Shown here one piece after another: positions 1-7,180 of a DNA stretch of 25,070 bases. The stretch spans positions 1 through 25,070 of the forward strand of contig QGUR01000018.1 in the NCBI GenBank assembly GCA_003242205.1, in the 5' to 3' direction. A program made the position numbers and the translations under genes. The notes beneath the pieces were generated by a model that was not told the DNA's origin, searched no databases, and saw only the letters and a program-made list of their open reading frames with translations. The stretch comes from Chloroflexota bacterium. GTDB taxonomy: Bacteria > Chloroflexota > Anaerolineae > Aggregatilineales > Phototrophicaceae. Position 1 is the first letter of the stretch, and each line of letters opens with the position of its first letter.

Positions 1-365
1 CGGGCCAGCAGGCGCTGTGACGACTCGATCGCGTAGATGTAGAGCAGGGCATCGCCATCCTTAACGGCGAGGTAGACCGTCTCGTTACACGAGTCGGCCA
101 GCGCGCGCAGCAACGGGGCGGCGCGGTCGCGCAGTTCGACGTTGACGCGCACGTTCTGCGTCAGTGCGATGATCTCGGTTCCCAGCGCGTAACTATCGCC
201 GTCAACCTTTTCGATCATGCCCGCCATCGCCAGCGTGTTGAGCAGGTTATGAGCGGTGCTCTTCGGCATGTCCAGCCGCCGGCTGATCTGTGCCAGCGAG
301 AGGCGCGGCTCGTGCTCGTTGAAGAGCTTCATGATCGTAATAGCCTTATAAACCGAATTTATCAT
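1..365 (-). CDS. IclR-family transcriptional regulator (C-terminal part cut by window edge)
   Basis: The minus strand reads ATG at 365 and stays open to base 1, giving 121 codons of an unfinished protein. Residues about 1-65 form a winged helix-turn-helix: VYKAITIMKLFNEHEP, then LSLAQISRRLDMPKSTAHNL as the recognition helix, then a wing ending in YALG. The following segment (LRDRAAPLLRALADSCNETV, then YLAVKDGDALLYI) is the start of the IclR effector-binding domain. Family members are DNA-binding repressors or activators that sense small carboxylic or aromatic compounds; the effector cannot be told from this fragment. A strong promoter lies just upstream at 426-455. Family assignment is secure, the target genes are unknown because the downstream side is outside the window. 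Confidence 0.88.
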   Translation of the reverse strand, partial: MINSVYKAITIMKLFNEHEPRLSLAQISRRLDMPKSTAHNLLNTLAMAGMIEKVDGDSYALGTEIIALTQNVRVNVELRDRAAPLLRALADSCNETVYLAVKDGDALLYIYAIESSQRLLA

Positions 366-425
366 CTACCGCCGGCCCTTCCGTTCAGTATCGTGGAATG
401 GCGTTCTCCAACACCGAACACTTCG

Positions 426-455
426 ATTGTAAGCAGGAACAGCGGGCGGTGTCAA
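426..455 (-). promoter_or_regulatory. Sigma-70-type promoter of the IclR-family gene
   Basis: On the minus strand TTGACA (455-450) is followed after 18 bases by TACAAT (431-426), giving a perfect -35 and five of six at -10. The start of transcription would be near 419, about 54 bases before the ATG at 365. An inverted repeat GTTC-N9-GAAC (403-419) overlaps the expected start site and could be an autoregulatory operator; that part is only a suggestion. Confidence 0.6.
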
Positions 456-558
456 CAAACGCTACCGGGTACAACGAGCGTGAGGTTGTCGGCTGGGGGT
501 TACATTGATGGGCGCGTCGCAGTGGGTACTGCGTCCCTGCGCGCCACCGGCAATAAAA

Positions 559-587
559 ACAGGCCGGAGCGTATTGCCCCGGCCTGT
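559..587 (-). terminator. Rho-independent terminator of the secreted-protein gene
   Basis: Nine-base arms ACAGGCCGG (559-567) and CCGGCCTGT (579-587) enclose an 11-base loop. Read on the minus strand the stem is followed directly by TTTTTATTG (558-551), so it ends the transcript of the gene whose stop lies at 624. On the plus strand there is no U-tract, so it is one-directional. Confidence 0.85.
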
Positions 588-623
588 TGTGTTCATGACG
601 CTATGAAATGGTGGGGAGTGGGA

Positions 624-1418
624 TCAGCCTTCGGGGGTTTCCGTGGCTTCGGCGTCTTCACTACCCGTATCTTCAGCGGCGGTATCGTCAGCGGTCGTTT
701 CTTCCGGCTGGGCAGCCGCTTCCTGCTGCGCCGCCTGAGCGGCCAGCTGATTCTGAGCCGCGATCCAGAAGCAGGTCACGCTCGGAGCGGGAGTCGCCGT
801 CGCGGCGTCGTCTTCAGCCTCGTCCTCATCGGCCACAGCGCCGGGGCACAGCGGCATGGACGGGAGCGCACCGGCCGCGGCCTGAGGCGTGTTGAAGCGG
901 TAGACGATATAGTCACCCGTGCCGCCCGCCTGGATCACCAGCAGGTCGCCGGCGCAGCCAACGTTGGGCCACAGGTCCTGAGAACCCTGAGAACTGACCT
1001 TGTAGACGCGGATATTGCCGCAGCTTTCAAGCTGGCCATCGCTCGGGCTTTGCTGCAGTTCGACATCCTGCGCGCTCAACTGCTGTGTCAGGCTGCCAAG
1101 CAGGCTGAACTGCCCGGCCTGCGCGCGCCGCACACCCGTACCCCCGATGACGCTCAGGTCAAAGGTGTAGGTGTCAAAACCGGTCAATTCCACGATGTCG
1201 ATCAAAGTTGCGCCGGTGGGCAAGCCATTCGGTTGCTGGCTACCGGTCACCTGTTGCTGGGTGGTTGTGGTTTGTGTCGTCTCTTCAACAGTTGCGTCCT
1301 GTTGTTCCGTCGTTCCCTGGTCTGCCTCTTCGGTCGCTTCCTGCGCGAAGACGGTAAACGTGGTCGCCAGGGCCAACAGCATCATCAGCGTAACAAGTAA
1401 GCGCAACGATCGTGACAT
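624..1418 (-). CDS. Secreted hypothetical protein with Thr/Gln/Glu-rich linkers
   Basis: This 264-residue protein is not recognised as a named family. Residues 1-25 are a clear signal peptide (basic MSRSLR, hydrophobic core, cleavage expected after TVFA). Residues 26-65 are low-complexity Thr/Glu/Gln, residues about 66-190 look folded, and the last 45 are acidic and Ala/Thr/Glu-rich. Four cysteines remain in the mature part (133, 155, 191, 216), suggesting two disulfides in an extracytoplasmic protein. The start is well supported: AGGAGG lies 5-6 bases before the ATG at 1418. It has its own promoter (1453-1481) and terminator (559-587), so it is a single-gene unit. No catalytic motif is visible; a cell-surface or adhesive role is only a guess. 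Confidence 0.8.
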   Translation of the reverse strand: MSRSLRLLVTLMMLLALATTFTVFAQEATEEADQGTTEQQDATVEETTQTTTTQQQVTGSQQPNGLPTGATLIDIVELTGFDTYTFDLSVIGGTGVRRAQAGQFSLLGSLTQQLSAQDVELQQSPSDGQLESCGNIRVYKVSSQGSQDLWPNVGCAGDLLVIQAGGTGDYIVYRFNTPQAAAGALPSMPLCPGAVADEDEAEDDAATATPAPSVTCFWIAAQNQLAAQAAQQEAAAQPEETTADDTAAEDTGSEDAEATETPEG

Positions 1419-1452
1419 GTGATTCCTCCTGTTAGGTCATGCCAAGTGAAAT

Positions 1453-1481
1453 ATTATGGTGGTCATTAACCCGGCTGGCAA
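1453..1481 (-). promoter_or_regulatory. Sigma-70-type promoter of the secreted-protein gene
   Basis: Minus-strand TTGCCA (1481-1476), 17-base spacer, CATAAT (1458-1453). Both hexamers match five of six consensus positions. Transcription would start near 1446, leaving a short leader with AGGAGG close to the ATG at 1418. Confidence 0.6.
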
Positions 1482-1550
1482 TGGGCCAACTGGCCACTCT
1501 GATAGCCAATTGGTCCCCTATGACTATTGAGCGATTTTGCGCATGTCAAA

Positions 1551-1580
1551 TTTACGGCATGCTGTTTATTGGGGCATAAT
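1551..1580 (+). promoter_or_regulatory. Candidate promoter of the FHA-domain gene
   Basis: TTTACG (1551-1556), 18-base spacer, CATAAT (1575-1580) in an AT-rich divergent intergenic region. The -10 is good and the -35 only four of six, so this is a tentative assignment. It would leave a leader of about 55 bases before the GTG at 1643. Confidence 0.35.
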
Positions 1581-1642
1581 TAATAGTGGCGATTTGTGCT
1601 GCTAATCACTCCAGCAGCGTAAGTTAGACAGGTTTAATAACG

Positions 1643-2398
1643 GTGAGTGTGGATGCGATCAAAGACGAGTACGTTCGGTTACGCCGGATGGGGCTGGATG
1701 GCGGGAGCGCGCTTGCCCAGCTTGCCGTCGAGATCGCGCTGCTGAACGATGCCGACCAACTCTCGCTTTTCCGCGCACTGGAGACGTGGGAACAGAGCAA
1801 CGACGGTCTGCCCCCTGCTTTCCCCGATCCCGACGAAGTCACCGTCATCGAAGCGACCAACCTGCGCGCGCGCGAGCAAATTCGCTGCCCCAACTGCGGC
1901 AAGCTGAATCCCAGCAATCAGGTGATGTGTTACGCCTGTGGCCAGTTCATTGTGCTGAACCACAACAAGTTTGCGACGCAGCCGCTAAACGCCACGGGCG
2001 ATAACCTGCCTCCCGGTAGCTATTTTGGCCCGCACTCGCTGCTGGTATTCAAGATCAAGCTGAGCGGCGAGATTTTTATAATGCGCCCTCAGTTAAAGCC
2101 AGACCTGTTCCTCATTGGCCGCGGCGTGAACGGCGTCGTCAAGGCCGATCGCGACCTCGGCGCGCCGCTTCCGGCCATGCTGGGCGTGTCGCGCGTGCAT
2201 CTTGGCCTGATGTACGACGCGCAGCGATGCCTGCTGACCGTTATGGACATGGGTAGCTCCAATGGCACGCTGCACAACGGCCAGCCGTTGTACGCCGGAG
2301 AAACACACATTTTGCGCCACGGCGACGAGCTTCTGCTGGGCAGGTTGCCGCTTGCCGTGACGTTTCACCATCCCATTCGTGAAAACGATTCGCCCTGA
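1643..2398 (+). CDS. FHA-domain protein with internal zinc ribbon
   Basis: The 251-residue soluble protein has three parts. Residues 1-75 are helical with no known signature. Residues 82-101 form a four-cysteine zinc ribbon (C82, C85, C96, C99; CPNCG and CYACG knuckles). Residues about 154-240 form a forkhead-associated domain with its usual marks: G159-R160, S183-R-x-H186, S205-SNGT209 and N212-G213. FHA domains bind phosphothreonine peptides, so a partner Ser/Thr kinase should exist elsewhere; none is in this window. The start is GTG at 1643 with a weak AGG at 1629-1631; an in-frame GTG at 1649 is an alternative. The stop lies two bases from the stop of the convergent gene at 2401. The domain calls are secure, the biological role is unknown. 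Confidence 0.85.
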   Translation: MSVDAIKDEYVRLRRMGLDGGSALAQLAVEIALLNDADQLSLFRALETWEQSNDGLPPAFPDPDEVTVIEATNLRAREQIRCPNCGKLNPSNQVMCYACGQFIVLNHNKFATQPLNATGDNLPPGSYFGPHSLLVFKIKLSGEIFIMRPQLKPDLFLIGRGVNGVVKADRDLGAPLPAMLGVSRVHLGLMYDAQRCLLTVMDMGSSNGTLHNGQPLYAGETHILRHGDELLLGRLPLAVTFHHPIRENDSP

Positions 2399-2400
2399 TA

Positions 2401-3486
2401 CTACGCTTCGCTGGTTCCGAGCGTTAGATTGCCCGGGTTCTTCCTCTGCGCGCGCAGTTCGGCGGCCTGTTCTTTCAGGCTCTTGAAATATTCGGAGCTC
2501 GTGATTTCGTTAACCTGCTGCGCCCGCTTCACCTGATCGATCTCGACTTGCAGGCGCACGACTTCCTGCTTGAGTTGCGTTTCGCGCTGGACGACGCTGT
2601 GCGCCATCTGCCGGAAAACCGTCGCCATGTTGCCCAGTTCGTCCGAGCGCCGGCTCACACGCTGGAACTCCGGCGAATCCAGATCGCCTTCGTTCAGGCT
2701 GTCGGAGCTGATCTTGTTGGCAAGTCCCGCGATGGTCATGATGGGCGAAACTACGGCCCGATGGAGCAGGAAGTTGACCACCAGCACGACCGCGAGAAAG
2801 ACAATCGTCACACCTGCCATCACCAGATTGAGGGTTGATTGCGCGTTACTCAGCACTTCTTCGGCAGGCACGTAAATCATCTGCGCCGCGATAATATCGT
2901 TCATCTGCCAGCCAAAACCCGCTTCCGGCCCGTAGGTGTTAATCAGGCTGGCGGGCGCGACCGCCGGATCGCTGTGGCACTGCAGGCAGGTTTCCGAGGA
3001 CAGGCGGAGCGGGCGGGCGCTGTAGAAAACGCGCTCGCCATCGAGATTGCGAAAACCGGAGATTTCCTGCGTGTCTGGGTCGGTGTAAAAAGTCTGCAGG
3101 ATTTGCGTTTCGAACGGGTCGGCGGTGTTACGCGGGTTTGTCGGGTTGTTGGAGGCTTCCTTGTAGAAAAAGTCGCTGTAGAGTTCGTTCTGGCGCAGGT
3201 TCTCGAATACTTCGCGCGCCGAATAGGCTGGAACAGTCTCCGAGATAAACTCGGGCTGGGTCACCAGCTCGTCGGCCAGCAGCGGGTTGATGTGCGCGGT
3301 GGTGTAGCGGCGAACGGCATTCATGGCTTCGATCAGAATGCTGCCCTGCCGGGCGACATCTTCCTCGGCCCGGCGTTCGACCAGCCGCGATAGCACGAGC
3401 CAGCTTGCCGCAATCGCGACGAAGAAGATGACGACCATGCCGATGGTGAACTTGCTGCGGAGAGACAGGTTTCGCAAGGTTCTCAC
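2401..3486 (-). CDS. Membrane Tll0287-like (DUF3365) single-haem sensor with HAMP domain and coiled coil
   Basis: This 361-residue protein starts with a membrane helix (about 14-34), followed by an extracytoplasmic Tll0287-like domain (about 40-215). That domain carries one c-type haem motif, CLQCH at 167-171. A second helix spans about 219-241, followed by a HAMP domain (about 242-295) and a heptad-like helix rich in Gln/Glu/Arg (about 300-345). The layout is that of a transmembrane sensor that would detect redox state or a small ligand through haem and pass a signal through HAMP. No kinase, cyclase or methyl-accepting output domain follows, so output must be through a partner or the protein is a stand-alone module. 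The start is GTG at 3486 with GGGCGAG just upstream. Covalent haem attachment would need a cytochrome c maturation system not present here. Confidence 0.85.
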   Translation of the reverse strand: MRTLRNLSLRSKFTIGMVVIFFVAIAASWLVLSRLVERRAEEDVARQGSILIEAMNAVRRYTTAHINPLLADELVTQPEFISETVPAYSAREVFENLRQNELYSDFFYKEASNNPTNPRNTADPFETQILQTFYTDPDTQEISGFRNLDGERVFYSARPLRLSSETCLQCHSDPAVAPASLINTYGPEAGFGWQMNDIIAAQMIYVPAEEVLSNAQSTLNLVMAGVTIVFLAVVLVVNFLLHRAVVSPIMTIAGLANKISSDSLNEGDLDSPEFQRVSRRSDELGNMATVFRQMAHSVVQRETQLKQEVVRLQVEIDQVKRAQQVNEITSSEYFKSLKEQAAELRAQRKNPGNLTLGTSEA

Positions 3487-3652
3487 GGCTCGCCCTTTTC
3501 GTGCCCAAATGTCTGCTGATTTGTCTATTTAAACGCATAATAACGGGAATGTTCCTTAATGTTTAGATTAGTTAGCGTTATTTAACGATCCTTATTCCCC
3601 TGATTGCATAAAGTGTCTGACTTCACCGTTTGTCATCTGTAAGGATTAAATC

Positions 3653-4909
3653 ATGCCGATGTCTGCCGCTTTCCGTGAGCGCCTGCTGCCCAGACTGGAT
3701 GCGATAGCCGCTTATTTCGGCACGCCGTTTCATATCTATGACGAAGCGGGTATCCGCGAAACAGGCCGCGCTTTGCTGGCGGCCTTTGCGGCTCGCCCCG
3801 GTTTTCGCGAATACTTCGCCGTCAAGGCGCTGCCCAATCCCGCCATTTTGCGGCTGATGCAAAGTCTGGGCTTTGGCTTTGATTGCAGCTCGGTTCCCGA
3901 ATTGATCCTCAGCCGGGGCATCGGCGCGCGCGGCGAGGACATCATGTTCACGTCGAACAATACGACCGCTGATGAGTTTCGCGCCGCGCTGGAGCAGGGC
4001 GGCTGCATCGTCAATCTGGACGACCCGGCGCTGCTCGACCGCCTGCCCGCCGTGCCGGAGGTTCTGTGCCTGCGCTACAACCCGGGGCCGGAGCGCGGCG
4101 GCAATGCCATCATCGGTAATCCCGTTGAGTCTAAGTTCGGGATGCGGCGCGACCAGTTGCTCGACGCGTACCGGGCGGCCCGCGCGCTGGGTGTGCGGCG
4201 CTTCGGCCTGCATACGATGCTCGTTTCGAACGAGCGCGACTATACCTACATGGTCGAAACCGCGCGTATGTTGCTTGATCTGGTGGCGTGGCTGGAACGG
4301 GCGTTGGACATTACTTTTGAGTTCGTCAATATCGGCGGCGGGCTGGGTATTCCCTATCGCCCGGACGACTTGCCGCTCGATCTGGAGGCCATGGCCCGCG
4401 ACATCAACGCGCTGTTCGACGCCTTCGCGGCGCGGCATGGCCATGCGCCCCGGCTGTACATGGAGAGCGGCCGCTATATGACGGGGCCGCACGGCGTGCT
4501 GGTGACGCGCGCGATCAACCGCAAGCAGACCTATCGCACCTATATCGGCGTGGATGCCAGCATGCCGGCGCTGATGCGCCCCGGCATGTATGGCGCGTAC
4601 CATCACATCGACGTGCCGGGCAAGGATGGGGACGACCGGCGTGAGGTCGTGGACGTTGTCGGCGCGCTGTGCGAAAACAACGACAAATTCGCCGTTCAGC
4701 GGGTGCTGCCGCCTGTCGAAGTGGGCGACCTGCTCGTGATCCACGACACGGGCGCGCACGGTCATGTCATGGGCTTCAACTACAACGGCCGCCTGCGCCC
4801 GCAGGAACTCCTGCTGCGCGCCGACGGCTCGGTCGAGCTGATTCGCCGCGCCGAGACGGTTGAGGACTATGTGGCGACGCTGCAATTCGAGGCGAAGGTA
4901 TGGCGCTAG
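3653..4909 (+). CDS. lysA: PLP-dependent diaminopimelate decarboxylase-like protein (LysA family)
   Basis: The 418-residue protein fits the fold-type III decarboxylases that convert meso-diaminopimelate to lysine. Near the N-terminus HIYDE is followed by the PLP-binding lysine K58 in YFAVKA. The glycine-rich phosphate loop (NIGGGLG), the ESGR motif and the C-terminal CENNDKFA and HVMGFNYNGRLRP segments follow in the usual order. The segment GLHTMLVSNE and the CENND form differ from the textbook GLH-x-GS and CESGD versions, so it belongs to a divergent LysA subgroup; another amino-acid decarboxylase remains possible. The start ATG 3653 has AAGGA seven bases upstream. Its stop shares the palindrome CTAG with the convergent dehydrogenase gene. 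The aspartokinase at 17941-19356 would act earlier in the same pathway. Confidence 0.8.
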   Translation: MPMSAAFRERLLPRLDAIAAYFGTPFHIYDEAGIRETGRALLAAFAARPGFREYFAVKALPNPAILRLMQSLGFGFDCSSVPELILSRGIGARGEDIMFTSNNTTADEFRAALEQGGCIVNLDDPALLDRLPAVPEVLCLRYNPGPERGGNAIIGNPVESKFGMRRDQLLDAYRAARALGVRRFGLHTMLVSNERDYTYMVETARMLLDLVAWLERALDITFEFVNIGGGLGIPYRPDDLPLDLEAMARDINALFDAFAARHGHAPRLYMESGRYMTGPHGVLVTRAINRKQTYRTYIGVDASMPALMRPGMYGAYHHIDVPGKDGDDRREVVDVVGALCENNDKFAVQRVLPPVEVGDLLVIHDTGAHGHVMGFNYNGRLRPQELLLRADGSVELIRRAETVEDYVATLQFEAKVWR

Positions 4910-5874
4910 CCTGTCCGCTGCATCCCGGCTTCCGCCACCATCAGCACAATGCGCCCGCGCCCGTGGCCGGTTTCGCACAGCGCATGTGCCTGCTGTACTT
5001 CCTGCAGCGGAAAACATGGCCCGACGACCGCGCGGATATGCCCTTCGACGATTAACCCGGCGATGCTGTTCAGCAGCGCGGTTGGCGGGTAGGGGAAGGT
5101 CACCGAGTTCTTGATGGCGCGAACGCCGCGCGCCCGCGCTACCTCCTCTGGTGGTTCTTCCAGCAGCGAGACGAGCGTCCCGCCGCGCCGGATGACGCGC
5201 AGCGAGCGTTCCGTTACCTCGCCGCCGACCGTATCCAGCACCAGATCGACAGCGCCGGTGGCTTCCTCAAACGGTGTTTTCGTGTAGTCGATCACAATGT
5301 CCGCGCCGAGCGAGCGCACGAATTCTACGTTGCTGCCTGACGCCGTGGCGATGACCTGCGCGCCTTTCCAGCGGGCCAACTGCACGGCGTACAGGCCGAC
5401 GCCGCCTGCGCCGCCGTGGATCAGGGCGCGCTGCCCGGCCTGCAATTGCCCGTTGTCGAACAACGACGTCCAGGCGGTGGTCGCCCCGCCGGAGATGGTC
5501 GCCGCCTCGGCAAAGCTGAGCGTTTCGGGCTTGAGCGCCAGCGTTTCGACCGCCGCCGTGGTGTATTCCGCGTATGCGCCGTTGTTCGTGCGGCCAAAGA
5601 CGGCGTCGCCCGGCGCGAAGGCGGTCACATCCGGACCAACCGCCTCGACCACACCGGCTACGGCGCTGCCGGGGATGTAGGGGAAGGTGGTCGCATGGAT
5701 GCCGCGGAAGAAACCTTGCCTGCGCTTGACATCCGCCGGAAGCACGCCCGCCGCGATCACGCGCAGTAATACTTCACCCGCTTGCGGTTCGGGGCGGGGG
5801 ATTTGTTCGAGCCGCAGCTCTTTCGGCCCGCCGTACTGATAGACGCGCACGGTGCGCATCGCTACCGCTGGCAT
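4906..5874 (-). CDS. Medium-chain dehydrogenase/reductase, quinone oxidoreductase type
   Basis: A 322-residue NAD(P)H-dependent oxidoreductase of the zinc-free MDR branch. Residues 7-130 form the GroES-like substrate domain (VRVYQYGGP, then PYIPGSAVAGVVEAVG and GDAVFGRT). Residues about 145-290 form the Rossmann domain with the dinucleotide loop GGAGGVG (154-160), followed by an LGADIVIDY segment. The cysteine and histidine ligands of catalytic or structural zinc are absent, pointing to quinone/enone reduction. The open frame runs further upstream, but homology begins here. ATG 5874 has AGGA and GGGGAG upstream; ATG 5859 is the alternative. An aldo/keto reductase gene lies 128 bases upstream in the same direction, so joint expression in carbonyl detoxification is plausible but unproven. 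Confidence 0.85.
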   Translation of the reverse strand: MPAVAMRTVRVYQYGGPKELRLEQIPRPEPQAGEVLLRVIAAGVLPADVKRRQGFFRGIHATTFPYIPGSAVAGVVEAVGPDVTAFAPGDAVFGRTNNGAYAEYTTAAVETLALKPETLSFAEAATISGGATTAWTSLFDNGQLQAGQRALIHGGAGGVGLYAVQLARWKGAQVIATASGSNVEFVRSLGADIVIDYTKTPFEEATGAVDLVLDTVGGEVTERSLRVIRRGGTLVSLLEEPPEEVARARGVRAIKNSVTFPYPPTALLNSIAGLIVEGHIRAVVGPCFPLQEVQQAHALCETGHGRGRIVLMVAEAGMQRTG

Positions 5875-6002
5875 GGTTCCTGTGCTCCCCACTGGCCTTT
5901 GCCGCCCAGTGTAGCGGCCCGTGAGGCCGGTTTCGCCCGACCATGGGACAGTTTTCCGCCTGTACGAACGGGCAATCAGGCCGCGAACGCGATAGACACC
6001 GG

Positions 6003-7040
6003 CTACCGTTTCGACGGAATCCCCGGATTGCGCGGGTAGGCGTATTTGCGCTGATGCCAGTAGGGATAAGGCGGCTTCAACTCGCTGACGGCGTCCAGAC
6101 GATCCATCTCCTCGTCCGTAAGCCGCCACGTGGCCGCCTGCAGGTTGTCCTGCAATTGCTGCGGGTTGCGCGCGCCGAAAATGACCGAGGTGACGCCCGG
6201 CTTACGCAGCAGCCAGTTCAGCGAAACCTGTGTCGGCGTGACGCCGCGCTGCTGGGCAATGTCGATCACCGTCTCCACCACGTCGTATGCCTGATCCTGC
6301 GACATTTGCATCGCCGGGTCGGAATCCCACGACCAGCGGTGGACTTCGCTTGGCCCTTCCTGCCCGCGGCGGAATTTCCCGGTCAGGAAGCCTGCCGCCA
6401 GCGGACTCCATACGAGAATGCCGACATTCTGGTCGAGCGACAGGGGAACCAGTTCGTACTCCAGTTCGCGCCCGACGAGCGAGTAGTAGACCTGATGCGA
6501 CACGTAGCGCGGCAGCAGGTATTTCTCCGATGTCCACAACGCTTTCATCAGATGCCATGCCGAATAGTTGGAGCAGCCGATGTAGCGCACTTTTCCGGCG
6601 CGGATCAGGTCGTCGAACGCCGACAGCGTTTCATCGAGTGGCGTGAAGGCGTCGAAGCCGTGCGCCTGATAGAGGTCGATGTAGTCGGTGTTCAGGCGGC
6701 GCAGCGAGTCCTCGCACGCCTTGATGATGTGGGCGCGGGAGAGGCCCCGGTCGTTTGGCCCGTCGCCCATGCGCCCGAAGACCTTGGTCGCCACCAGCAG
6801 GCGGTCGCGCTTGCCCTTAATGGCCTGTCCGAGCACTTCCTCCGAACGGCCCTGCGCGTAGGTGTTGGCGGTGTCGAACAGGTTAACGCCCGCGTCCAGG
6901 CACATGTCGACCATCGTGCGCGCCTCGTCCACGTCCGTCGTGCCGATACGCGGCGATCCCTCCTTGCCCGCGAAGCTCATCGTGCCGAGCGCAAGCACGG
7001 AAACCTGAAGCCCGGAGTTTCCCAACAAGCGTGTTTCCAT
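6003..7040 (-). CDS. Aldo/keto reductase
   Basis: A 345-residue NADPH-dependent carbonyl reductase of the AKR superfamily with a TIM-barrel pattern. With the start at 7040 the catalytic tetrad is D56 and Y61 (FDTANTYAQG), K86 (VATKVFG) and H127 (LYQAHG). The cofactor-binding C-terminal segment SVIFGARNPQQLQDNL is intact. It resembles the YajO/YhdN/Tas-like group with GTMSFAGKEG near the N-terminus. I chose ATG 7040 because AAAGGA sits eight bases before it; the in-frame ATG at 7049 would place that ribosome site directly against the start codon. The physiological substrate cannot be read from sequence. A 9-bp inverted repeat (7065-7073 with 7085-7093) lies in its 5' leader. Confidence 0.88.
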   Translation of the reverse strand: METRLLGNSGLQVSVLALGTMSFAGKEGSPRIGTTDVDEARTMVDMCLDAGVNLFDTANTYAQGRSEEVLGQAIKGKRDRLLVATKVFGRMGDGPNDRGLSRAHIIKACEDSLRRLNTDYIDLYQAHGFDAFTPLDETLSAFDDLIRAGKVRYIGCSNYSAWHLMKALWTSEKYLLPRYVSHQVYYSLVGRELEYELVPLSLDQNVGILVWSPLAAGFLTGKFRRGQEGPSEVHRWSWDSDPAMQMSQDQAYDVVETVIDIAQQRGVTPTQVSLNWLLRKPGVTSVIFGARNPQQLQDNLQAATWRLTDEEMDRLDAVSELKPPYPYWHQRKYAYPRNPGIPSKR

Positions 7041-7064
7041 GAAGCACATCCTTTGCGTACAGAA

Positions 7065-7093
7065 CGCCGGCGGCCCGCGCCGTACCGCCGGCG
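7065..7093. repeat. GC-rich inverted repeat in the leader of the aldo/keto reductase gene
   Basis: Arms CGCCGGCGG (7065-7073) and CCGCCGGCG (7085-7093) form a nine-pair stem with an 11-base loop. No U-run follows on either strand, so it is not a standard terminator. It could be a leader hairpin or an operator. Confidence 0.4.
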
Positions 7094-7180
7094 GACGAGA
7101 CTAAGTGAGGGGGATTGTAACGCGACACATACTAGTTTCTCGTAATTTCCGCTTCGTATAGGGCAATGTATTGGTTGTAA

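Noticed and set aside
249..1400. A 383-codon plus-strand frame
   Set aside because: It runs antisense to the IclR gene, a terminator and the secreted-protein gene, all of which have better support.
3487..3652. Promoters in the divergent gap between the haem sensor and the LysA-like gene
   Set aside because: The gap is AT-rich and must hold promoters, but I found no hexamer pair with acceptable spacing that I could defend on either strand.
3623..5017. A 464-codon minus-strand frame opposite the decarboxylase gene
   Set aside because: It is the antisense of a well-conserved decarboxylase, with composition typical of GC-rich shadow frames and no motif of its own.
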